DNA of 64,000 nt from Polaribacter marinaquae (GTDB taxonomy: Bacteria > Bacteroidota > Bacteroidia > Flavobacteriales > Flavobacteriaceae), in contig NZ_CP150496.1 in NCBI RefSeq assembly GCF_038019025.1, positions 337,501 to 401,500 of the forward strand. Direction: 5' to 3'. A program made the position numbers and the translations under genes. Shown here piece after piece: positions 8,115 to 15,895 of the stretch. Every line of letters begins with the position of its first letter. Position 1 is the first letter of the stretch. Under the pieces are notes generated by a model. That model saw only the letters and a list, made by a program, of their open reading frames with translations, was not told the DNA's origin and did no database searches.

Positions 8115-11100
8115 ATGAAAACAAAATTATTTTTATTATTAGTATCTATCTTTAGTCTTAACATGTTTAGCCAAACTGTTGCAATTCCAGACACAAATTT
8201 TGAACAAGCTTTAATTGATTTAGGTTTTGATTCTAACGGATTAAATGGAAATATTTTAAGTTCGGATGCACTATTAATTGACAGTTTGAAAATTGGAAAT
8301 CCGTTAGAAAACGAATTAACACCAAATGTTTTAGGAAAAATAACAGATATTTCTGGTATTGACTCAATGACAAATCTAACTTATTTAGATGTAAGAGAAA
8401 ACGAAATTACTACAGTAGATTTATCTACAAATACTGCTTTAGTAGATGTTAGTATTGGCACCAATTTATTATCCACAATTGATGTTAGTAATAATATCAA
8501 TTTAGTTTCATTATTTGTAAATGAAAATCAATTAACTTCTATAGATATTTCTAATAATAACAATTTAGAGCGATTAGGTATTATGAATAATCAAATATCA
8601 GCTATTAATGTATCTCATTTAGTCAATTTAAAAGAGTTTTATGCTCATGGAAATCAGTTAACAAACTTAGATGTTTCGAGTAATATAAATCTAGTTGTTT
8701 TAAGAGCTTATGATAATTTGTTATCGAGTTTAGATGTTACAAATAATACTTTATTAGAAACACTTCGCATAGAAAATAATCATCAATTAAATCCAAATAA
8801 TACAATTTCTACATTAGATTTATCTAATAATATCAATTTAAAAGATTTAAGATTTTCGAACAATCCTATAAACTCTATTGATGTCAGCAATAATGTAAAT
8901 TTAGAATTCATTACTTTTTACGGAGTTGGTATTTCTTCTATAGATTTATCTAAAAACGTAAATTTAAAACGTATTTATGGTGGATTTAATGGTAATATGT
9001 CTGCTATTGATATTAGTAAAAACACAGAATTAGAGTTTTTTACTTTTGTTGATAATAATTTAACGAGTTTAGATGTTTCTAATAATAATAAGTTACAAGT
9101 ATTAGTTTTAGATAACAATAATGTTTCTAATTTAGATTTTACAAGCTTATCAAATTTATATTGGTTTTCTATTGAAAATAACGATTTTACTAGTGTTAAT
9201 TTATCTGATTTAGATAAATTAACAAACTTGTATTTAAACGGAAACAATCTTTCGAATTTAGATATTAGTAATAACTTATTATTAATTTCAGATCCAGAAA
9301 TAGTAAGCGTTACCCTACAAGAAAACGAAAATTTATCGTGTATTCAAATTGCAGAATCACAAGTTACAACTACATGGCTAAAAGATGAAAACGCAGCTTT
9401 TAATTTAGATTGTTCTGCGACAGAAGTTACTACGATTCCTGATTCTAAATTTGAACAAGCTTTAATTGATTTAGGCTTTGATTCTAACGGATTAAATGGA
9501 AATATATTAAGTTCGGATGCACTGTTAATTGATAGCTTAAAAATTGATAATAAAGAAATTTTAAGTTTATCTGGAGTTGAAAAAATGTCTAACTTAATTT
9601 ATTTAAGGGCAAAAAATAATAGTTTAACTGCTATTGATGTTACAAAAAATATAAACTTAAAATATTTAAATTTAGATGGTAATAATTTGTCTGAACTAGA
9701 TGTTACTAAAAATATAAACTTAGAATTAATTAGTCTATTTGGCGGAAGTAGTGGTTTAACAAGTGTAGATTTATCTATGAATACCAATTTAAAAAGTGTT
9801 TATTTAACAACACTATCAAATTTAGAAACTGTAACCTTTGGCAACTCACCAAACTTAACTTTTATACAATTAGCATATAACAAAATAACATCGCTAGATT
9901 TAACCGGTTTACCAAGTTTAGAAACTTTAAGAATACCGAATCAAGCAATGACAAGTTTAGATGTTTCTCAAAACCTAAATCTATCCATATTATGGGCTTC
10001 AAACAATGCCATTACAGGTAATTTAGATTTAACTAATAATTTGTCTTTAACACAACTTTTGGTAGACGGAAACCAAATAACTGGTTTAGATGTTTCTGAA
10101 AATAGTGCTTTAACGTTTATAAGAGCACATAATAATCATATTACAACAATAGATGTAAACGCAAATGTAAATTTAGAATACTTATGGTTGGGTGGTAATT
10201 TTGAAGACTTAGGTGGAAGTTTAGAAACGAATACAATTAGTGCTTTGGATGTATCAACAAATACAAACCTAAAAGAGTTAATACTTGCAGGATTAAATTT
10301 AAGTTCAATCGACATTTCTAATAATACAAATTTAACCTTGTTAAATGCGAATTCTAATAATTTAACAAGTTTAGATATTGCTGTAAATGATTCTTTAGAA
10401 GTTTTGGCTTTTGGAAATAATGAAATTGCAACAATAGATGTAACAGATAAACCTAGTTTAAAAGAATTATATGGCTGGAAAACAAATTTAACACAACTAA
10501 ATTTAGATAATAATACAAAACTAGAAAAGCTTATAATTTTCGATACCAAGCTTAACAATATCGATCTTTCTAATAATTTACTTTTAAAAGAAATAGACAT
10601 TAATCAAGTTAAAAAAACAGGAACTTTAGACTTGTCTAAGCATACAAAATTAGAGTCTTTTGTAATTGCAAATACGCTGTTAAGTGAACTAAATTTAAGA
10701 AATGGTCATAATACAAGTATAACATATGCAGAAATTACAGACAACCCTAATTTAACTTGTGTTACTGTTGATGATGTTAGTTATGCAAATTCTAACTTTA
10801 CAAATATAAGCAACGGAATAGTTTTTAATACAAGCTGTGGTATTTCTGATGATCTTGTTTCTGTGCCAGATGCAAACTTTGAACAAGCTTTAATAGATCT
10901 TGGTTTTGATTCTAATGGTTTAAATGGTACAATACTAAAAACTGATGCTGTTTTAATTGATAGCTTAAAAATTGGAAATCCTTTAGAAAATGAATTTACA
11001 CCTAATGTTTCAGGAAAAATAAAAGATATTTCTGGTATAGCTTCTATGACAAGTCTAACTTATTTAGATGTTCGACAAAATGAAATTTCAACTGTAGATT

Positions 11101-14081
11101 TATCAGATAATACTAGTTTGGTTGATGTAAGTTTGGGTGAAAATCAATTATCAACTATAGATGTTTCTGCTAATGTTAATTTAATCTCGTTATTTGTAAA
11201 TGACAATCAGTTAACATCAATAGACGTTTCAAATAATTCTGCTTTAGAACGTTTAGGGATTATGAGAAATCAGTTTACATCAGTAGATGTTTCTACATTA
11301 TTAAATCTAAAAGATTTATTTGTTCATGGTAATCAATTAACAAGTTTAAATACTTCAAACAACACAAAACTAACTTGGTTATATACATCAGATAATCCTT
11401 TTTCGAATGGTTTAGATCTTTCAAATAATACATTATTAGAAAGGTTATATGTCTGGAATAATCAGTTATCATCTTTAGACGTAACAAATTTGCCAAATCT
11501 AGAATTTCTTTATGCGAGTGCAAACCTTTTTACAAGCATTGATCTTAGCAATAACACAAAATTAGAAAGACTTTCTATTTTTGACGGTAAATTAACTGCA
11601 TTAGACATTACTAAAAATACTGTTTTAAGTGATTTAAGAATCTATAATAATCAGATTACTAGTTTAGATTTAACAAAGAACCCTGAATTAATTATTGCGT
11701 GGATTGAGGCAAATCTATTAACAGAAATTGATTTAAGCGCAAATACCAAAATAGACAATTTAGCTATTGGTATTAATCCTATTTCTTCTCTAGATGTTTC
11801 TGCTCAAACAGAAATGAGAATTTTAACAGCAGAACAAACAAATATTGGTTCAGTTAATCTATTTAATAACCCTAATTTATTAGAAGTTTGGTTAGCAGAT
11901 AATTCTAACCTTACTCAAATGGATTTTTCTGCACAAACAAAAATGTATCGATTAGGGATTTACAATACAGGTATTTCTGAATTAAAATTAGGTAAATCTC
12001 CAATAACTAGTTTATTAGCAGGGGATAATCCTAATTTGTTAAAAATAGATTTAAAAAACGGTAATAATACAAGTCTAACTGAATTTGATGTAAGCAATTC
12101 TCCAAATTTAACATGTATAAAAGTAGATGATGTAACTACTGTGTCATCAAGTTTTCCAGAAGTTAATGCATCATTATTTAATATAGATTGTGGTTTTGTT
12201 ACAGAAGATATAGTTAATATCCCGGATGTAAATTTCAAATCTGCTTTAATTTCTAATACTTTAATTAATTTAAATAGCGATAATGAAATTCAGGTTTCAG
12301 AAGCTCAAGCTTTTTCTGGAGGTATTGTGGCTAATGGAAAAGGAATTGAAGATTTAACAGGAGTAGAAGCGTTTATAAATATTACTACTTTAGAAGTTAG
12401 AAATAACTTATTAACTACTATAGATATATCAAATAACACAAAGCTTAAAATTTTAAGTATCGATCAAAATCAACTTAGTTCTTTAGATATTAGCAGTTTA
12501 GTTGATTTAGAATATTGTTATGCAGGCGAGAATAAAATAACAACCATAGATCTAACAAATAATGTTGCTTTAACCAGATTATGGTTAAATATAAATGAGT
12601 TAACATCAATAGATATTTCTAAAAATACAGCTTTAGAATCATTACAATTAGATTGGAATTTCGGTTTAACAGCAGTGGATTTTTCTAATAACTTATCTTT
12701 AAATAGAATCCATTTATGGAAAACAGCAATTAGTACAATCGACGTTTCTATGCTACTAAATCTAGAAAGATTATATGTGTCTGAAACTAATATTACGTCA
12801 TTAGATATTTCTAAAAACACAAAATTGTATGATTTAAGAATGGGAGATAATAATATTACTGATTTAGATTTTTCTAATAATGTAGAATTAACAAGAATTG
12901 ATGTAATAAATTCTGGCTTAACATCTTTAGATATATCTAAAAATCCAAAGCTTAAAATTTTAATTGCAAGCGATAATGCTTTAACTGGCTTAGATTTAAC
13001 AAACAACACGCTATTAGAAGAGTTGTATTTAGGTAATAATAACATTATAAATATTGATATTAACCAAAATACAGCATTAACTAAATTATATTTAAATGAT
13101 AATGCGCTAGAAAGAGCTTATTTAAGAAACGGAAATAATCAATCTATTGTAGAATTCGATATTAAAAATAACGAAAATCTTAGTTGTATCGCTGTTGATA
13201 ATGTTGTTTTTTCTGATGAAAATTGGTTAGAAAAAGATGCAACGGTAAGTTATAATATAGATTGCGCATCAGAATGGGAAGTTTATACTACAGATACAAA
13301 CTTAGAAACGGCTTTGGTTACTTTTGCTGGCTTAGATGATGATGGTGACGGAGTTGTAACCTACGAAGAAGCTCAGGCTTTTACAGGTGATTTAGATTTA
13401 AGTGGAAGAAATATAACTTCGGTACAAGGTTTAGAAGCATTTACAAATGCTGCTAGTATAAATATTTCTGGAAACAGTATTACAGATATAAGTAGTTTAT
13501 TAAATGCAAATGCAGTTGTTGTTTCGTCTAGAATAACAGGCGAGAGAAGAAGCCTTTCGGTTAATAATAATTTAAAAGTTTTAAATGTTGCCAACAATTT
13601 AATTGAAGCAATAAACATCTCTAAATTAACAAGTATAACAGATTTAATTGTTACCAATAACAACTTAAGTAGTTTAAATTTAAAAAATGGTGCTAATAGT
13701 ACTTTAATAAATTTTGATGCTACCGGAAATCCGAATTTAACTTGTATTGAGGTTGATGATGTAGATGCTGCAATTAATAATACGAATTGGAAAAAAGACA
13801 AAGAAGCAAATTATAACCTTTCTTGTAAAGTATTGTCTGTAGATAATCAGTTTTTAAAAGATAATATTACCATTTACCCAAACCCAGCAGAAGATTACAT
13901 TACAGTATCATTATCTAATGGCTTATTAGTAAAATCTATAGAAATGTATAACTTGGTAGGTAAAAAAGTTTTAAAATCTAAAGAAATAGATTTAGATATA
14001 TCGCGCTTTTCAAGCGGAGTGTATTTTATTAAAGTAATTACAGATAAAGGTACATTAATGCAAAAGCTTCTTAAAAAATAG
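8115..14081 (+). CDS. Giant secreted leucine-rich-repeat protein with T9SS sorting domain
   Basis: 1988-residue surface or secreted protein. The signal peptide covers about 1-19 (MKTKLFLLLVSIFSLNMFSQ). Five LRR modules start near residues 23, 438, 915, 1367 and 1721. Each opens with a helical cap (IPDTNFEQALIDLGF-like) and runs through repeats of about 21 residues built on LTSLDVSNNTNLxxL. Each closes with a two-Cys cap of the form LTCIxVDDV...YNxDC. Modules 4 and 5 have EF-hand-like loops in the opening cap (DDDGDGVVTYEE in module 5). The C-terminus (about 1906-1988) is a type A T9SS sorting domain with ITIYPNPAEDYITV and a basic LLKK end. Likely exported by T9SS and anchored at the outer membrane for binding. 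The ligand is unknown. Confidence 0.93.
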   Translation: MKTKLFLLLVSIFSLNMFSQTVAIPDTNFEQALIDLGFDSNGLNGNILSSDALLIDSLKIGNPLENELTPNVLGKITDISGIDSMTNLTYLDVRENEITTVDLSTNTALVDVSIGTNLLSTIDVSNNINLVSLFVNENQLTSIDISNNNNLERLGIMNNQISAINVSHLVNLKEFYAHGNQLTNLDVSSNINLVVLRAYDNLLSSLDVTNNTLLETLRIENNHQLNPNNTISTLDLSNNINLKDLRFSNNPINSIDVSNNVNLEFITFYGVGISSIDLSKNVNLKRIYGGFNGNMSAIDISKNTELEFFTFVDNNLTSLDVSNNNKLQVLVLDNNNVSNLDFTSLSNLYWFSIENNDFTSVNLSDLDKLTNLYLNGNNLSNLDISNNLLLISDPEIVSVTLQENENLSCIQIAESQVTTTWLKDENAAFNLDCSATEVTTIPDSKFEQALIDLGFDSNGLNGNILSSDALLIDSLKIDNKEILSLSGVEKMSNLIYLRAKNNSLTAIDVTKNINLKYLNLDGNNLSELDVTKNINLELISLFGGSSGLTSVDLSMNTNLKSVYLTTLSNLETVTFGNSPNLTFIQLAYNKITSLDLTGLPSLETLRIPNQAMTSLDVSQNLNLSILWASNNAITGNLDLTNNLSLTQLLVDGNQITGLDVSENSALTFIRAHNNHITTIDVNANVNLEYLWLGGNFEDLGGSLETNTISALDVSTNTNLKELILAGLNLSSIDISNNTNLTLLNANSNNLTSLDIAVNDSLEVLAFGNNEIATIDVTDKPSLKELYGWKTNLTQLNLDNNTKLEKLIIFDTKLNNIDLSNNLLLKEIDINQVKKTGTLDLSKHTKLESFVIANTLLSELNLRNGHNTSITYAEITDNPNLTCVTVDDVSYANSNFTNISNGIVFNTSCGISDDLVSVPDANFEQALIDLGFDSNGLNGTILKTDAVLIDSLKIGNPLENEFTPNVSGKIKDISGIASMTSLTYLDVRQNEISTVDLSDNTSLVDVSLGENQLSTIDVSANVNLISLFVNDNQLTSIDVSNNSALERLGIMRNQFTSVDVSTLLNLKDLFVHGNQLTSLNTSNNTKLTWLYTSDNPFSNGLDLSNNTLLERLYVWNNQLSSLDVTNLPNLEFLYASANLFTSIDLSNNTKLERLSIFDGKLTALDITKNTVLSDLRIYNNQITSLDLTKNPELIIAWIEANLLTEIDLSANTKIDNLAIGINPISSLDVSAQTEMRILTAEQTNIGSVNLFNNPNLLEVWLADNSNLTQMDFSAQTKMYRLGIYNTGISELKLGKSPITSLLAGDNPNLLKIDLKNGNNTSLTEFDVSNSPNLTCIKVDDVTTVSSSFPEVNASLFNIDCGFVTEDIVNIPDVNFKSALISNTLINLNSDNEIQVSEAQAFSGGIVANGKGIEDLTGVEAFINITTLEVRNNLLTTIDISNNTKLKILSIDQNQLSSLDISSLVDLEYCYAGENKITTIDLTNNVALTRLWLNINELTSIDISKNTALESLQLDWNFGLTAVDFSNNLSLNRIHLWKTAISTIDVSMLLNLERLYVSETNITSLDISKNTKLYDLRMGDNNITDLDFSNNVELTRIDVINSGLTSLDISKNPKLKILIASDNALTGLDLTNNTLLEELYLGNNNIINIDINQNTALTKLYLNDNALERAYLRNGNNQSIVEFDIKNNENLSCIAVDNVVFSDENWLEKDATVSYNIDCASEWEVYTTDTNLETALVTFAGLDDDGDGVVTYEEAQAFTGDLDLSGRNITSVQGLEAFTNAASINISGNSITDISSLLNANAVVVSSRITGERRSLSVNNNLKVLNVANNLIEAINISKLTSITDLIVTNNNLSSLNLKNGANSTLINFDATGNPNLTCIEVDDVDAAINNTNWKKDKEANYNLSCKVLSVDNQFLKDNITIYPNPAEDYITVSLSNGLLVKSIEMYNLVGKKVLKSKEIDLDISRFSSGVYFIKVITDKGTLMQKLLKK
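8183..8710 (+). repeat. Intragenic LRR repeat, copy A (module 1 cap and first repeats)
   Basis: Encodes the module 1 opening cap and following LRRs. It aligns without gaps at the protein level to copy C (10863-11390). Its first part, about 8198-8300, is nearly identical in nucleotides to copy B, with only synonymous differences seen. Confidence 0.8.
9435..9550 (+). repeat. Intragenic LRR repeat, copy B (module 2 cap)
   Basis: Short copy of the cap. The 32 encoded residues from FEQALIDLGF through DSLKI are identical to copy A, with about six synonymous changes. Similarity stops abruptly after this patch. Confidence 0.8.
10863..11390 (+). repeat. Intragenic LRR repeat, copy C (module 3 cap and first repeats)
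   Basis: Collinear with copy A at the protein level over about 155 residues (KIGNPLENE, LTYLDVRQNEIST, ERLGIM, HGNQLTSL) but with many synonymous differences, so it looks like an older duplication than the A/B patch. Confidence 0.75.
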
Positions 14082-14110
14082 AAAAAGGAAGATAGTATAT
14101 TAATTTAAAG

Positions 14111-14138
14111 CGAGTTGACGAAAGTCAATTCGTTTTTT
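14111..14138 (+). terminator. Rho-independent terminator of the LRR gene, GAAA tetraloop
   Basis: CGAGTTGAC and GTCAATTCG (one G-T wobble) close on a GAAA tetraloop, followed by six T. It is 30 bases after the LRR stop. Confidence 0.85.
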
Positions 14139-14145
14139 ATTTTTG
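14115..14145 (+). promoter_or_regulatory. Promoter of the MORN-repeat gene, overlapping the upstream terminator
   Basis: TTG (14115-14117), a 20-base spacer, then TATTTTTG (14138-14145), an exact match to TAnnTTTG. The TTG lies inside the terminator stem and the -7 element begins at its T-run. The ATG is 40 bases downstream. Confidence 0.5.
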
Positions 14146-14185
14146 AAAATAATAAATCCTGTTACAAATTATAACTTATTCTTTT

Positions 14186-15895
14186 ATGCCAATATTTCAC
14201 AAAAAAATAATTTACTTATTCTTTATCGTTTTAACTTTAACTACGAACTCTCAAGTTAAAAAAATAAATTACAATGACGGTAAGTTATTTGGTGAAGGTA
14301 AAATGATAGATGGTAAAAAAGAAGGTGAATGGGTTTATTATCACAAGAAAGGAGAAATTCTAGCGAAAGGTCCTTTTAAAGAAGGAAAAGAAAATGGTTA
14401 TTGGGAAGGATATGTACCTAAAGGAGATATTTATTTCAAGGGAAATTATATAAACGGAAACAAAGTAGGAACCTGGTTACAAGGAAATAGTGTTTTTTTA
14501 GATTATTATATTGAAAAAAAATATGCAGACAACGGAAAAGAAATTGAACCAAATAAATTTAAAGCTGTTTACAAGTCTGGTAAAATATATGCTACATGTA
14601 ATTTAGTTGATGAGGATTTTGATGGGCTGTTTAAAAGTTTTTTTGAAAATGGTGAAATAAAGGAAGAGGGAAAATATTCTAAAGGAGAAAGAGCAGGAGA
14701 GTGGAAGAGTTATTTTGATAACCATCAATTAAAAACCATAGTAACATTTGTCGATAATAATGAAGAAGGTTTATATTTTAATTATTACAGAGACGGGTCG
14801 CCAAATTTTATTATAAATTATACTAAAGGAAAGTATAATGGTGAATATCTAGAGTTTTTTGAGGACGGATCTCTTAGAGCAAAAATCAATTATATTAATG
14901 GTGATAAGGACGGAGCTGCTTTTAAATATTTAGAAAAAGATAAATTATTATTCAAGGGGATTTATAAAGGTGATGAAATAAGCGGACAGACTGTAGAGTA
15001 TACATACCATAAAAATGGTAAACTAAAGTCTAAAATAGAATATAATGAGCACGGTTACAATGGAGAGTATTCTTATTATTTTGAAAATGGAAAACCTGAA
15101 GTTTTAAAAAATTATAAAAATGATGAGTTAGATGGTTTACAGAAAATATTCTTCAAAAACGGTGCATTAGAAGAAATTACTAATTACGTAAATGGTAAAA
15201 AAACAGGTTATCAAAAAGAATATCATTATAATGGTAAATTAAAGAAAAGTGTTAACTATTTAAATGGCAAAATTACTGGTTCATATAAAGAATATTATTC
15301 AGATGGATTAATTAAAGAGTCAGGTAATTATACCTCTGGTAAAGAAAATGGTACATTTAAAATATATTACAAAAGTGGTAAACTTAAAAAACAAACTAAA
15401 TTTATAAATGGTTTAAGGAACGGAGAATGCAAAATATATTATGAAACATTATCAGGAAAATATTTTCTAGATGAAAAAGGAAGTTATTTTAACGATAAAA
15501 AAACAGGTACTTGGTACGATTATTTTGATAGTGGTGAAATAAAATCTAAGTTTATTTACGATAAAGGTTCTTTAACAAAAGAAATTCATGCAGTAAAACT
15601 TGTTATTCATAATAATACAAATCAAAAAATTCAATTACTTTTAAGACATAAAAATACTAAAGACCAATGGGAAACAATCGGTTGGTTTCACTATAAGCCA
15701 GGGGAAAAGAAATTGTTAAGGTATTTATTAGATCCTAAGTTTCTTTATTATGCAAGCTCTTTCAATGATAAAATGTTTTGGAGGGGAGATCAGACTAGAC
15801 AATATAAAGGAAAATCTTACAAAATGAAAGTAGTCAATATAAAACCCTCTTTATTTTTAAGTAAAAAAGGTAAGTTTGAATTAACCTTAAATTAA
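14186..15895 (+). CDS. Secreted MORN-repeat protein with C-terminal DUF1036-like domain
   Basis: 569 residues with a signal peptide (about 1-22). About 20 MORN_2-type repeats follow from residue 30 to 465, each about 20-23 residues on the pattern YxNGKLKxxxNYxNGKxxGxxKxY. Such proteins are often named YwqK-family; the repeats form beta-hairpin arrays of unknown ligand. From about 470 the sequence changes: an immunoglobulin-like segment with KIQLLLRHKNTKDQWETIG, WFHYKPGEKK and MFWRGD resembles DUF1036 in its aromatic/PGE pattern, but this is a weak inference. It follows the LRR gene with its own promoter. The stop overlaps the convergent TonB receptor gene by 4 bases. Confidence 0.82.
   Translation: MPIFHKKIIYLFFIVLTLTTNSQVKKINYNDGKLFGEGKMIDGKKEGEWVYYHKKGEILAKGPFKEGKENGYWEGYVPKGDIYFKGNYINGNKVGTWLQGNSVFLDYYIEKKYADNGKEIEPNKFKAVYKSGKIYATCNLVDEDFDGLFKSFFENGEIKEEGKYSKGERAGEWKSYFDNHQLKTIVTFVDNNEEGLYFNYYRDGSPNFIINYTKGKYNGEYLEFFEDGSLRAKINYINGDKDGAAFKYLEKDKLLFKGIYKGDEISGQTVEYTYHKNGKLKSKIEYNEHGYNGEYSYYFENGKPEVLKNYKNDELDGLQKIFFKNGALEEITNYVNGKKTGYQKEYHYNGKLKKSVNYLNGKITGSYKEYYSDGLIKESGNYTSGKENGTFKIYYKSGKLKKQTKFINGLRNGECKIYYETLSGKYFLDEKGSYFNDKKTGTWYDYFDSGEIKSKFIYDKGSLTKEIHAVKLVIHNNTNQKIQLLLRHKNTKDQWETIGWFHYKPGEKKLLRYLLDPKFLYYASSFNDKMFWRGDQTRQYKGKSYKMKVVNIKPSLFLSKKGKFELTLN

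Noticed and set aside
8975..13801. Several long minus-strand open frames inside the LRR gene (for example 12518-13045 and 13373-13801).
   Set aside because: They are antisense shadows of a repetitive, AT-rich coding sequence; no domains, no promoter and low-complexity Leu/Lys/Ser composition.
8183..14000. Regularly spaced repeats that could look like a CRISPR or satellite array.
   Set aside because: Period of about 63 bases equals 21 codons of LRR sequence in one intact frame; units are degenerate and protein-constrained.
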